NCBI RefSeq assembly: GCF_013128195.2
Contig: NZ_CP053452.2
Span: forward strand, 4,216,001 to 4,280,000
Direction of reading: 5' to 3'
Length of the DNA: 64,000 nt
Source: Frigoriglobus tundricola
GTDB lineage: Bacteria > Planctomycetota > Planctomycetia > Gemmatales > Gemmataceae
The notes under the pieces are model-generated. The model ran no database searches. It saw only the letters and a program-made list of their open reading frames with translations, and had not been told where the DNA came from. Shown in pieces: positions 40,917-49,743 of the stretch. The translations under genes and the position numbers were made by a program. The number at the start of each line of letters is the position of its first letter. Position 1 is the stretch's first letter.

Positions 40917-43154
40917 ATGCCTCTCGACCCGTACTCGCCCTGCCCGTGTGGCAGCGGCAAGAAATTTAAGTGGTGCTGCGCTCCGTACTTCGCGACCGTC
41001 GAGAAGGCGTTCGGGCAGGAGGACCAGGGGCAACACGAGACCGCCCTCCAGACCATCAAGGGGCTCCTCTCCACCCACGCCAGCAACCCGTCGGTGTGGC
41101 TGTACTACGCCCAGTTCCTGTACAAGTCGGGTGCGGCCGAACTGGAAGAAGCGGCCCGGACTCAGGCCGGGCAACGCGGTGGAACTGAAGAAAATAACAC
41201 GAGTTACGGCCAGAAATTCGAGCAGGCCGAGGAGGCGCTCTCCAAGGCGCTCGAACTGAATCCCCAGTTCGGCATGGCGTATTACCTCCGCGGTCAGTTC
41301 CGGGAGAACGAGGGGGAGCTGATCGGCGCGCTGTTGCTCTACCGCAAAGCGGCCGAGGCGTACGACGCGGAGGCCCACGACCAGCTCGCGGCCACGTACA
41401 TCAAGATTTATCAGGGCGAATCGATGCTCAACCGGCCGGTGGCCGCGCGCGCCGCGCTCGAGCGGGCCGCCCACTTCGTGCCGGCCGACGCCGAACTCCG
41501 CGGGCAACTCGAGAGCGAGTTCGGCCCGAGCGGCCCCTACCCGCCCGCCGCGCACAAGAAGTACACGTTCCGGCCGACCGCCAAGCCCGTGCCCGAGTCC
41601 GCCGCGACCGGCAAACTGTCCGACGCCCGCAAGGCGTTCGAACAGTTGACCCAGGTCACCCCGGACGACCCGGCCGCGTGGTTCAACCTGGGCGTCGTGC
41701 TGGCCTGGCTCGGCGAGCAGCCGAAGGCGGTCGCGGCCCTCGCCAAGTCGATCGAACTGGAGACCGACGACTACCGGGCGGAAGAGGCCGGGGCGCTGGC
41801 CGAGGTGCTGCGGTGCGGGTTCGGGATGGAGAACGACTCCGACCACTTGGGCCACGCGTTCGTCATGCCCATGCGGGACCCGAACACGGTGATGCGCCTG
41901 TTCGGCGCGTACGAGCAGGCGGGCAAGCTCCGCGGCGTGCAGGTCGATCAGGAACGGGGGATGATGTTCGGGGTGATCGTGGAGGAGCTGCCGTCGCTGA
42001 TCGCGGTCGGCGCCGTGAACCTGGCCCGCATCGCCGCGCGGGTGGTGGTGATCGTCGGTCAGGGGGTCGTCCGCTTGAGCCACCCGAACCGGGAGTCGGT
42101 GGCGAAGGTGGCCGACGAGATCCGCACGGCCCTCCAACTGGCCGTGGAGCAGCCCGCCGAGAGCACCAACCCGCTGAACTTCCGCGACGTGGTGATGGAG
42201 GCGATCGCGCAGCCGACCGGCTCCGGGGACGAGGCCCAGATCGAGGCCAAGCTCCGCGACTACGCCACCAACTTCTTCGAGAGCGTGTGGCTGCACCGCC
42301 CGCTGAAGGCGCTGGCCGGCAACGCGCCCATCGACGCGGTGGGCAGCAAGGTGCTCCGCAAGCACGTGTTCGGCGTGGTCAAGTTCCAGGAGGACTGCTT
42401 CCAGGCGGCGCGGCCCCACAAACGGGTCGGCGACCAGGTGGTGCCGATCGACCTCTACAACTTCGCCGGCCTGCGGCACAAACTGGGCCTGGAGTACGTG
42501 ACCGCCGACCCGCCGAAGGTCCACGTGCCCGCCGACGCCCCGGCTCCCGCCCCGGCCCCGGCGGCGGGCGGCCCGCCGGCCCCGGCCAAGCGCGACGTCG
42601 GCGCGATGAACGCGGCCGAACTCGCGGGGCTGGACCTCGCGGCGCTGTCGGTGGGCGAGGCGGAACAGGCCATGCTCGCCGCGGTGAAGCTGGGCGCGCG
42701 GGACCTGGCGGTCGCGTTCGCGCAGGCGGGGCTGCTGAAGCCGTTCGACGCGGCCACGCCGGACCGCTACCGGCTGTACGCGACGGCGATCACCGGCGCG
42801 GCGGCCGGCGGGGACACGGCCCGCGCCGCGGAACTGATCGACGCGGGCACGAAGTACGACACCGAACACAACGGCGGGCAGCGGGAAACCGAGTACAAGC
42901 TCCGCAAGGCGCAACTGTACGTGAAGTCGAAGGACGCGGAGCGGGCCGCGGCCGAGTTCGAGGCGCTGGTCGCGATGCACCCGGACGAGGGGAAGTTCTA
43001 CACGACCGCGGCGGAGGAGATGCTGCGCCTCAAGGACGGGGCGCGGGCGCTGCACTTCGCCGAGGGCGGCCTGGAAACCGCCCGCCGGACGAGCAATCGT
43101 GATCTGGAGGGCCACTGTCAGGAACTCGCCGCCGCCGCCCGCAAGGCCACGTGA
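40917..43154 (+). CDS. SEC-C motif and TPR protein
   Basis: A 745-residue protein opening with a SEC-C zinc motif, PCPCGSGKKFKWCCAP (residues 8-23), as at the C terminus of SecA. It is followed by TPR-type helical repeats: ALSKALELNPQFGMAYYLRG near residue 105 and FEQLTQVTPDDPAAWFNLGV near residue 245. Residues about 300-540 form a globular region without a family I recognise. A Pro/Ala linker (APAPAPAAGGPPAPAKRD) is followed by a second helical repeat region to the end. It is cytoplasmic. AGGAAGG lies about nine bases before the ATG. The start is only 48 bases from the IS1595 right end, so its native promoter may have been displaced. Confidence 0.8.
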   Translation: MPLDPYSPCPCGSGKKFKWCCAPYFATVEKAFGQEDQGQHETALQTIKGLLSTHASNPSVWLYYAQFLYKSGAAELEEAARTQAGQRGGTEENNTSYGQKFEQAEEALSKALELNPQFGMAYYLRGQFRENEGELIGALLLYRKAAEAYDAEAHDQLAATYIKIYQGESMLNRPVAARAALERAAHFVPADAELRGQLESEFGPSGPYPPAAHKKYTFRPTAKPVPESAATGKLSDARKAFEQLTQVTPDDPAAWFNLGVVLAWLGEQPKAVAALAKSIELETDDYRAEEAGALAEVLRCGFGMENDSDHLGHAFVMPMRDPNTVMRLFGAYEQAGKLRGVQVDQERGMMFGVIVEELPSLIAVGAVNLARIAARVVVIVGQGVVRLSHPNRESVAKVADEIRTALQLAVEQPAESTNPLNFRDVVMEAIAQPTGSGDEAQIEAKLRDYATNFFESVWLHRPLKALAGNAPIDAVGSKVLRKHVFGVVKFQEDCFQAARPHKRVGDQVVPIDLYNFAGLRHKLGLEYVTADPPKVHVPADAPAPAPAPAAGGPPAPAKRDVGAMNAAELAGLDLAALSVGEAEQAMLAAVKLGARDLAVAFAQAGLLKPFDAATPDRYRLYATAITGAAAGGDTARAAELIDAGTKYDTEHNGGQRETEYKLRKAQLYVKSKDAERAAAEFEALVAMHPDEGKFYTTAAEEMLRLKDGARALHFAEGGLETARRTSNRDLEGHCQELAAAARKAT

Positions 43155-43159
43155 CGACG

Positions 43160-43255
43160 GGCGGGAAAGTAGGCGACTCGCTCCGCGAGTCGCGCTCTGG
43201 CGTTTGGAGTCGGTGGCGGGTGTCACTCGCGGAGCGAGTGACCTACTTTCTCCCG
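43160..43255. repeat. Nested palindromic repeat after the SEC-C gene
   Basis: Left arm 43160-43192 (starting GCGGGAAAGTAGGCGACTCG) and right arm 43222-43255 are near-complements. Each arm holds its own palindrome of the GACTCGCTCCGCGAGTC type. A three-hairpin cruciform is possible. It begins just past the SEC-C stop. Confidence 0.75.
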
Positions 43256-43423
43256 CGATCGGCGTTCGATGTGATCGCGGGTAGCACGACAGCCCACAAT
43301 GCCTATCTCCCCAGACGGGAAGCCAGAAGCCGAGCCAAAAACGTCTACTAACAGCTTGACGCGCACCGGCTCTCACGGCATACCGCTCCCATTCCGTGGG
43401 AACCGTTCGTGTGGGGGGCGACG

Positions 43424-43882
43424 ATGCTGCGATTAACGGTGGCAGCGGGGGTGGCGTGCGCGGTGATGCTCTGGCACCCCGTCGATGCCCAGTTCAACAC
43501 GTCGGACATCGGCGCGTCCGCGATGCCCGGTAACATCGTCGGCAGCTATCGCGGGAACGTGAAGCCGGTCGGCCAGAAGCTGCCCGCGGCGGCGCCGCAG
43601 GCCGGGCAGTCGATCACGGCCAACGCGACGATGCAGCCGTACGATCCGAAGCACCCTTATGCCGCGCTCAAAGGGGCGAACATCGACCCGAATCAGGTGC
43701 TCGCCCCGCTCGTCGGTGCGGACGGCAAGCCGGTGGAATCGCCCGACGCCCTCGACAACCTCTCTCAGAAGATCAAGTCGCTCTGGGGCATGGCCGGGCA
43801 GGCCCCGCCGCGCCCGCCGTGGGTGCCGGGCATCGCCCGGCGCAATCGGGAGCGGGCTCAGATGATGTGGCGCCGCGACTGA
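43424..43882 (+). CDS. Small exported protein, unknown function
   Basis: A 152-residue protein with a signal peptide (LRLTVAAGVACAVMLWHPVDAQ). The mature part is Pro/Gln/Asn-rich with ANATMQPYDPKHPYAALKGA near residue 70, a helical LDNLSQKIKSLWGMAG, and a basic end (ARRNRERAQMMWRRD). I do not recognise a family. ATG at 43424 has a G-rich stretch upstream. It is convergent with the next gene. Confidence 0.6.
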   Translation: MLRLTVAAGVACAVMLWHPVDAQFNTSDIGASAMPGNIVGSYRGNVKPVGQKLPAAAPQAGQSITANATMQPYDPKHPYAALKGANIDPNQVLAPLVGADGKPVESPDALDNLSQKIKSLWGMAGQAPPRPPWVPGIARRNRERAQMMWRRD

Positions 43883-43955
43883 GGCGCGACCGAGCCGAGG
43901 AGGCACCCTTCCTCGGCTCGGTCGCGTGACCGGCACAAACCGCCGCGGCCCGGGG

Positions 43956-44834
43956 TCAGTCCTTCAGCGGATTCTTCTCGCTGATGGTGGCGCTCTGGGT
44001 GACCTTTTGTTTCATGTCCATCGGCAGTTCCTTACCGTTGGCCGACAAGACCAGGCTCCCGCCCAGTTCCATTTCCGTCTTGGTCGACTTGAGGCGCCCC
44101 GCCGCCAGGTCGAACGAGTACGAGCCGACGAGCTTCTCGAGCTTGAGATCGGCGTTGGTGAATTTGAAGGGGACGCCGGGCAACTCGCCGTTCCCCGCCT
44201 TGAACGTGCCCTTTGCGGTCCAACTCACCGCGGCCGTACCGTCCTTGACCGAGTCGAGTTTGGACGTGTTGGTGACGCGCACTTCGCCCAACCCCGAGAG
44301 CGGGAGGGTGTCCTTGCGCGTCCACGTCCCGCCGAGTTTCGTCGCTCCGCCCGGCACGAGTGAGAACGTGTCCCTCAGCCCTTGCTTGATCAGCTCCTCG
44401 GGGAGCAGCCCCTTGAGGACCACCCGGGCCTGCTCGTTCCCGGCGGCCAGCGCGTCGATCGTCTTGTCGTACCCCTCCAGCTTCATGACCTCCAACTTGC
44501 CGTTGAGCGTGGCCGTGATGGTCACGCCCTTCAGCTTGTCGTTGGCGGCGTCGGCCCCGGGGATCCCCTCGGCCTTCGACTTGTTCGACAGGTACGTCAA
44601 CTCGATCACGATCTGATCGGGTTTGAGCGCCTTGACCGTGTAGCGCACCACACTTTCGCTCGTGACTTTCTGCGTGACCTCCCGGCCCATGACCGTAAAC
44701 GTTTGTTCGAGCCCCACCCGGGTGGCCATGTAAAACGTGTCCCCCTCCTTGAGTTTCCAGGCCAGGCTGACCTCGTCCGCCGGGACGGGCGCGGCGAGGG
44801 CGAGGGCGAGGGCGAGGGTGAACGCGACGGGCAT
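43956..44834 (-). CDS. Exported beta-rich protein, possibly DUF6263-like
   Basis: A 292-residue protein with signal peptide (VAFTLALALALAAPVPADE) and a beta-rich mature part starting WKLKEGDTFYMATRVGLEQT, a pattern I associate with DUF6263-type proteins. Later blocks are PEELIKQGLRDTFSLVPG near residue 155, WTRKDTLPLSGLGEVRV, and LELGGSL-type strands near the C terminus. There are no catalytic motifs or membrane segments. ATG at 44834 starts the signal peptide. The function is unknown, and the family call is tentative. Confidence 0.6.
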   Translation of the reverse strand: MPVAFTLALALALAAPVPADEVSLAWKLKEGDTFYMATRVGLEQTFTVMGREVTQKVTSESVVRYTVKALKPDQIVIELTYLSNKSKAEGIPGADAANDKLKGVTITATLNGKLEVMKLEGYDKTIDALAAGNEQARVVLKGLLPEELIKQGLRDTFSLVPGGATKLGGTWTRKDTLPLSGLGEVRVTNTSKLDSVKDGTAAVSWTAKGTFKAGNGELPGVPFKFTNADLKLEKLVGSYSFDLAAGRLKSTKTEMELGGSLVLSANGKELPMDMKQKVTQSATISEKNPLKD

Positions 44835-45041
44835 GGTGCGGCTCCGGTGCGGCGGGTACGAGGGCGTTGCGCACTCACACTCTAACCCCGGGTCGAACGG
44901 CCGGCAAGCGTGCGACCGCGGCCGCCGGGCGCTCGTTCGACCGGGCGGTCGCATTCGGGGGCGTTTCCCCCACCGGCCGCTTGCCCGGCGGCGCCGGGGC
45001 GGCTACAACTCTGGCTCCGCCCTTCCCCGGAGCCCGCTCAC

Positions 45042-46022
45042 ATGCCCCTTACGAAAGACACCATCGGCGTCGGGTTCATCGGCGCCGGCGACATTTCCGT
45101 TCTGCACGCCACCGCTGTCAAGAAGTGCCCCGGCGCGAGGCTCGTCGGGCTGTGGAACCGGAACCAGGACCGCGCGAAGGAGCGGGCCGCGGCGTTCGGG
45201 TGCGCGAACTACGCGACCCCCGAGGCCCTCGTGGCCGACCCCGCCATCGACGCCGTGTTCGTCCTCACGAACCTCGAAACGCACCTGGAATACACCGCGC
45301 TCGCCCTCGGCATGGGCAAACACGTCCTCGTGGAAAAGCCGGTCGGCGTGAGTGTGGCCGAGATCGAGCGCATGAAGGCGCTCGCGGGCGCGAAGGACCT
45401 GATCTGCATGCCGGGGCACAACTACGTGTACGAGGGCGGCATGGTCCGCACGCGCGAGCTGGTGGAGGGCGGCGACCTCGGCACGATCGTGTCGGCCTAC
45501 GTGATGTACAACATCCACCACCCCGAAGAGGTCGCCCGGCGCTACCCCGGCGTCGTGCGGCAGATCCTGACCCACCACTCGTACATCCTGCTCTACCTCG
45601 TGGGGAAGCCGGTGGAACTGTGCGCGATGAAGGCGACGCTGCACTACAAGGAGTACAAGGAGGAGGACATCGCGATGGTGCAGATGCGGCTCGCCAACGG
45701 CGCCCTCGCCCACTTCTGCGCGAGCTTCGCGGCCGACGACCACGCGGCCGACCCGTGGACGGTGATGGTGAAGGTGATCGGCACCGCCGGCAGCACGCGG
45801 TACAGCTACCGCGACCACGTCGAGATCAAGCCCGGGCTCGTCCACTCGCAGACGTACACCGCGTACCAGGGCTCGATCACGAACGAGGTGCGGCACTTCC
45901 TGATCGACTGCCTCCAAATGGGTCAGCAGCCGCTCAGTACGCTCGACGACGCCATCACCGCACAGAAACTGATCGAAGCGGCAGAACGGTCCATCGCCGA
46001 ACGTTCGGTCGTTTCGCTCTGA
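45042..46022 (+). CDS. Gfo/Idh/MocA-family NAD(P)-dependent oxidoreductase
   Basis: A 326-residue oxidoreductase. The Rossmann motif VGFIGAGDISVLHATAV is at residues 9-25, followed by the conserved VEKPVGVS (family EKP) near residue 98 and the substrate-side PGHNYVYEGG near residue 125. The C-terminal half has the GFO/IDH beta-sheet with LTHHSYILLYLVG near residue 180. The family oxidises or epimerises sugars and inositols. The substrate is not predictable here. Planctomycetes carry many such paralogues. There is no Tat signal, so it is cytoplasmic. ATG at 45042 is the first Met of the conserved region. Confidence 0.88.
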   Translation: MPLTKDTIGVGFIGAGDISVLHATAVKKCPGARLVGLWNRNQDRAKERAAAFGCANYATPEALVADPAIDAVFVLTNLETHLEYTALALGMGKHVLVEKPVGVSVAEIERMKALAGAKDLICMPGHNYVYEGGMVRTRELVEGGDLGTIVSAYVMYNIHHPEEVARRYPGVVRQILTHHSYILLYLVGKPVELCAMKATLHYKEYKEEDIAMVQMRLANGALAHFCASFAADDHAADPWTVMVKVIGTAGSTRYSYRDHVEIKPGLVHSQTYTAYQGSITNEVRHFLIDCLQMGQQPLSTLDDAITAQKLIEAAERSIAERSVVSL

Positions 46023-46124
46023 TCCGCCGGCAGGTGGGACGGGCGCGGCGGTCGGGAAATTGTCGGGAGTGAGCCGAAATCCCTCGGGCGCCGCGCTCCC
46101 CGAGGGACGGGCCGCGAAAATCGA

Positions 46125-46223
46125 CTACCGCCAGTGCCAGTGGTGATGGTGCGGGTGCGCGCACCCCGAGGACAACAGGAGCGCCGTGAGGATCAGCAGC
46201 AGGAAGCCGCGTTTGGGGCTCAT
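46125..46223 (-). CDS. Tiny His/Trp-rich lipoprotein (32 residues)
   Basis: On the minus strand an ATG at 46223, with GAGG nine bases upstream, opens MSPKRGFLLLILTALLLSSG followed by CAHPHHHHWHWR and a stop. It has a basic start, a hydrophobic core and a lipobox (LSSGC), so it is a lipoprotein signal followed by only 12 residues. Five of these are His and two Trp, suggesting metal binding at the membrane. It is too short for most gene callers. The signal-like design and ribosome site argue that it is real. The function is unknown. Confidence 0.55.
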   Translation of the reverse strand: MSPKRGFLLLILTALLLSSGCAHPHHHHWHWR

Positions 46224-46626
46224 CGTGGGAACCTCGACGAGGGGACGGCATGGCGGGGGCAACGGACTCTTCATGATCGTGGAGAACGTCCCACCCTTGC
46301 AGCGGATTCCGCGCGGGCGGCCCGTTTCGTCAGACCGCAGTTCGTTACGATTCGCATCAGCCGCTCGCGCGGCACAGCCGTCCCGGACCGTGCGTCCGGA
46401 CCAACCGTCTCAACCGGATCGTGGAACCGGCTGCCGGTTCCGGCGGCACATTCTACGCGCCCGTGGGTGCGGCAAAACAACCGCGTGCGATCACTTTTGG
46501 GGAAGTGTGCCATTGGAGTCTCAAGTCCGAAGGTCACAAGTCGTCAAGCCGAAGACCGGAGCGGGCCTGGGCCTTCGATGTTCTGACGTGCGACTCTTCT
46601 GAGGCGCGGTTGTGCGGCACCGGGAA
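46224..46626. other. Intergenic region, 403 bases, with a degenerate repeat
   Basis: No gene is seen. Bases 46519-46603 begin GTCTCAAGTC and contain GAGCGGGCCTGG like the perfect inverted repeat at 30145-30235, but the arms no longer pair well, so this is a decayed or diverged copy of that family. Confidence 0.45.
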
Positions 46627-48051
46627 TCACCTGGCCGGCTGGCCCCCGGGGAGGTGAGTGCGGCGTGCAATGCGGGCGCGGCTGATCTTCAGCGCCTCAA
46701 GCTGTTGGGCGTTCGCCTCCGCCGTCCGGCCCGCGTGGCGGTAACTGAGCGCGAGGCGATCGCGGGCGTAGAGGTTCTCCCCCGTCACGGCCACGGCCCG
46801 CTCCCAGAGCGTCACGCTGTCGCGCCAGTACCCGACCTGGATCGCCGTACAGACCACACAGCCGGCGAGAACGATCGCCCAGACCGCTCGCGCAGCCGGT
46901 GCCGGGACGCGGAACCGCGTCCCGGCTTCCGTGGCGGCCCAAACGAGCGCGACGAAAAAACCGATGTGCGGCCAGTAGCTGAAGCGATCGGCCCAGGCTT
47001 GTGGGCCGCCCTGCGCGAACCCGATGACCGGGAACAGCGTCCCCACGAACCAGAACCAGCCCGCGGCCAGCCACGGGCGCCGCCGCACGTTCCGGAGTAC
47101 CAGCGCCGTGACCGAGATGAGGACGCCCGCGCCCGTGAGGGCCGCCTCCCACGACCAGTCCTCGCGCGGGTGGGGGTAGACCGCGGCGAGAGCCGACGGC
47201 CAGAGGGTCGTGTAGACGTACCACCCGTAACCCGACAGCGCGTTCATGACGCTCTCGGTGAACGGGAGCGCCCCCAGCCCGGCACTCGTGCGCGTCGCCG
47301 CGGTCTCCCGGGCGACCACCACCACGAGCAGAAGGAACGGCAGTTTCTCCAGTACGAGCCGCGTCCAGGGCGGGCGCGCCGGACCGCCCGCGGGCGCGGC
47401 CCCGAACGGCGCGCGGCCCAGGGGCCAGAAATCGAGGAGCAACAGGACGAACGGCATCGTCAGGAGCATCGGCTTGGCGGCCAGGCTGAGCGCCAGCGCG
47501 ATGAGCGCCGCCGCGTAGAAGGGCCACCGGCCGGTCTCGGCGTAGCGCAGGTACGCCCTCACGCAGAGCAGCCCGAACGCACACATCAGGACGTCCTTGC
47601 GCTCGATGCCCCATGCGACCGATTCGACGTGCATGGGGTGGACGGCAAACAGGGCGGCGACCAGGAACGCGCGCCCGACCGTTCCTCCCGGCAACCGCCG
47701 ACACAGGCCGAACAAGAGGAGCACGTTGACGGAGTGCCAGATCAGGTTCTGTGCGTGGACGACTTCGGGCCGCGGTCCCGCGGTCCCCGGGGCCACGACC
47801 CCCGACACTTCGGTGTCGAGTTGAAGCGTCAGCCAGGTGGCCGGCGCCCGGTACGGGGATTGAGAGTTGAGGACGGCCCACCGGACGCCGTCGGCCGTTA
47901 ACCCGTCGCAGACGTACGCGTTGCCGGTGATGAACACTTCGTCGTCGAAATCGACGAAGCCGTTTTGCCAGACGGGCACGTATGCGATCCAAACCAGCGA
48001 CAGCAGCGCGGCGGGCGGCCGCCACGACCGGACCGGAACCGCGGCACTCAT
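46627..48051 (-). CDS. Multi-pass membrane protein of the TMTC/PMT-like glycosyltransferase type
   Basis: About 474 residues with ten or more membrane helices. The first loop is NGFVDFDDEVFITGN (acidic motif near residue 36), and later loops carry HPMHVESVAWGIERKDVL near residue 145. Both are typical of the TMTC/DUF1736 protein O-mannosyltransferase-like family in the GT-C superfamily. The C-terminal 45 residues look like a single TPR helix pair (NLYARDRLALSYRHAGRTAE). The activity is inferred from fold only. ATG 48051 is chosen; ATG 48072 in frame is also possible, but it lies in repeat-like DNA. Confidence 0.75.
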   Translation of the reverse strand: MSAAVPVRSWRPPAALLSLVWIAYVPVWQNGFVDFDDEVFITGNAYVCDGLTADGVRWAVLNSQSPYRAPATWLTLQLDTEVSGVVAPGTAGPRPEVVHAQNLIWHSVNVLLLFGLCRRLPGGTVGRAFLVAALFAVHPMHVESVAWGIERKDVLMCAFGLLCVRAYLRYAETGRWPFYAAALIALALSLAAKPMLLTMPFVLLLLDFWPLGRAPFGAAPAGGPARPPWTRLVLEKLPFLLLVVVVARETAATRTSAGLGALPFTESVMNALSGYGWYVYTTLWPSALAAVYPHPREDWSWEAALTGAGVLISVTALVLRNVRRRPWLAAGWFWFVGTLFPVIGFAQGGPQAWADRFSYWPHIGFFVALVWAATEAGTRFRVPAPAARAVWAIVLAGCVVCTAIQVGYWRDSVTLWERAVAVTGENLYARDRLALSYRHAGRTAEANAQQLEALKISRARIARRTHLPGGQPAR

Positions 48052-48215
48052 TGCACGTTGACCATTAGCCATTGACCTACTTTTCCGACGTGGCTGGTAC
48101 GCACTCGTGTGGGGGCGTGATGGTTCCGGCCCACCGGGGCCGGAGCGTCTGCTGTAGCCGGCCCCGTCGGACGGCCGACCTGTTGGCAGGGCGACACGAT
48201 CGGCGGGAGGTTGGG

Positions 48216-48246
48216 GCGACACGAGGCGCGGAGCACCGGCCTCACA
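48216..48246 (+). repeat. 31-base intergenic repeat, copy B
   Basis: This is identical to 25676-25706 over 31 bases, beginning GCGACACGAGGCGCGGAGCA. A partial extra copy of its start (GGGCGACACGAT) precedes it at about 48190. It lies between the sulfotransferase stop and the TMTC-like start. Confidence 0.75.
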
Positions 48247-48337
48247 AAGGCCGGCTACAGAACGAACTTAACACGGTTCGGTGCGGGCGTGCCCTGGTGG
48301 CCACTCGAGACGAACCGCGGTCCGTGGCGCTTGACAA

Positions 48338-49297
48338 TTAATGACCGACGATCAGTGCCCCCGGCCGGGCGACCGGTCCGTGGATTTCCGTTTGCAAACG
48401 CGCCAGTAGCTCCCGCGCCGCTGAGTACCACGGCACCCGCGCGAGGAACCGGGTGAGGGCCGCGGTGAGTTTCAGGGCGAAGCCGGGCGACAGTGACCGC
48501 GTTCCGTCGGTTTCGAGCGGGTAGCCGAATTCGGTCAGCGTCTGGCGGCCCAGGCGCTCCAAAATGGCGATCTCGTCGGTCGACAACTCGCGCCGGAAGG
48601 TGCCCACGCGCTCGGGGGTGATCTTCTGTAAGGCGTTCGCCTTCCACAGGTACTCGCGCGCCGGTATGCCGTCCCGGTTCCCGCACCCCTCGGCGACGCG
48701 GTCCTCATACGGCAGGCCGAGGAAGGAGAGAACATCATGAAACGCGACGTCCGGATCGGCGACCACATCCTCGTAGCGGACGAAATGGATATTGGGGTCG
48801 GGCCGGGTGCGGATACGTAACACAATACTCTGATAATAGAGCCATATCACGAAATTGGCGTATACGTTTTTGGGCGCCCAGGGCGTTTTGGCGAGGCTCA
48901 GTGCGACGTCGCGCCCGTCGCGGTAGAGCACGACGATTTTGGCGTCGGGAAACAGGGCGCGGATGCGGCCGAGGTGCCCGGTGTGTTCGGGGGTCTTTTC
49001 GCCGAACTGGGAGGCGCCCGGTTTGCCCAGTTTTTCAACGTATTGGCCCGCCATCTGATCATAAAACGCGCGGGCCTCGGGGTCCGTTCGGACGCCGCCC
49101 GCGGGCAACGTGAGCCGGACACCGAGGTCGGCGTTGAGCCGCTCGACGTGCCGCTTCTGGGCCGGGTGAGAGTGGCCGAGGAAGGAGAAGAAGAACTTGG
49201 TTTCGGGCGGAATCGCAATTTGAGAGTGCCGGTTCAGGGCCTGTTGCACCATCGTCGTTCCCGACCGCGGGCAGCCGACAACAAAGAACTTCTTCAT
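48338..49297 (-). CDS. Sulfotransferase family protein
   Basis: A 319-residue PAPS-dependent sulfotransferase. The 5' phosphosulfate loop is FFVVGCPRSGTTMVQQAL at the N terminus, and the 3' phosphate site is VVLYRDGRDVALSLA near residue 135. RYEDVVADPD near residue 180 and FGYPLE near the end fit the family. Sulfotransferases transfer sulfate to carbohydrates or small molecules, and planctomycetes are rich in sulfated-polysaccharide metabolism. The acceptor here is unknown. It is soluble, with no signal. ATG at 49297 begins the first beta strand. It follows the TMTC-like gene in neither operon nor orientation that proves a link. Confidence 0.87.
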   Translation of the reverse strand: MKKFFVVGCPRSGTTMVQQALNRHSQIAIPPETKFFFSFLGHSHPAQKRHVERLNADLGVRLTLPAGGVRTDPEARAFYDQMAGQYVEKLGKPGASQFGEKTPEHTGHLGRIRALFPDAKIVVLYRDGRDVALSLAKTPWAPKNVYANFVIWLYYQSIVLRIRTRPDPNIHFVRYEDVVADPDVAFHDVLSFLGLPYEDRVAEGCGNRDGIPAREYLWKANALQKITPERVGTFRRELSTDEIAILERLGRQTLTEFGYPLETDGTRSLSPGFALKLTAALTRFLARVPWYSAARELLARLQTEIHGPVARPGALIVGH

Positions 49298-49743
49298 GAG
49301 CGATCCACAACCGGTTACGATTCAATCAAGCACCGTTACCGTACTTTGGACCGATGAGACCACAATGACTCAATTGTGAGAAGTAGATTTATTGTGGCGG
49401 GCATACATGAGCCCTCTCTCACATCTGCGGTATGGCGCTCCCATCGGTTGCATTCATCCCATCAAACACGGGCGCCGTGCAAAGGTATCGGCCCCGCGCC
49501 GATACTCACGGATTTTCTGCGGCGACACGATCACATTCTTTTCTCATCAATCGAGAGCGCCGGCCACGGCGCCCCGCAGTGGGGTGCGGCGATGAGCGAC
49601 GCACGAACGCGCGTGCCGCAATTTTCTGGGCTGGACTTGACCGTTGTTCCTGTGCCGAAGTAGCTTTCCGCTCCCACTCGTTCAGGGTACTTGATTAGCG
49701 CGTCGTTCGGACTGCTCGACGCCCCGGTCACTACGATGTCGTC
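49298..49743. other. Intergenic region, 446 bases, upstream of the IS66 transposase
   Basis: No gene is seen. The segment probably includes the left part of the IS66-type element, but I could not identify matching terminal repeats on the two sides of the transposase gene. Confidence 0.45.
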
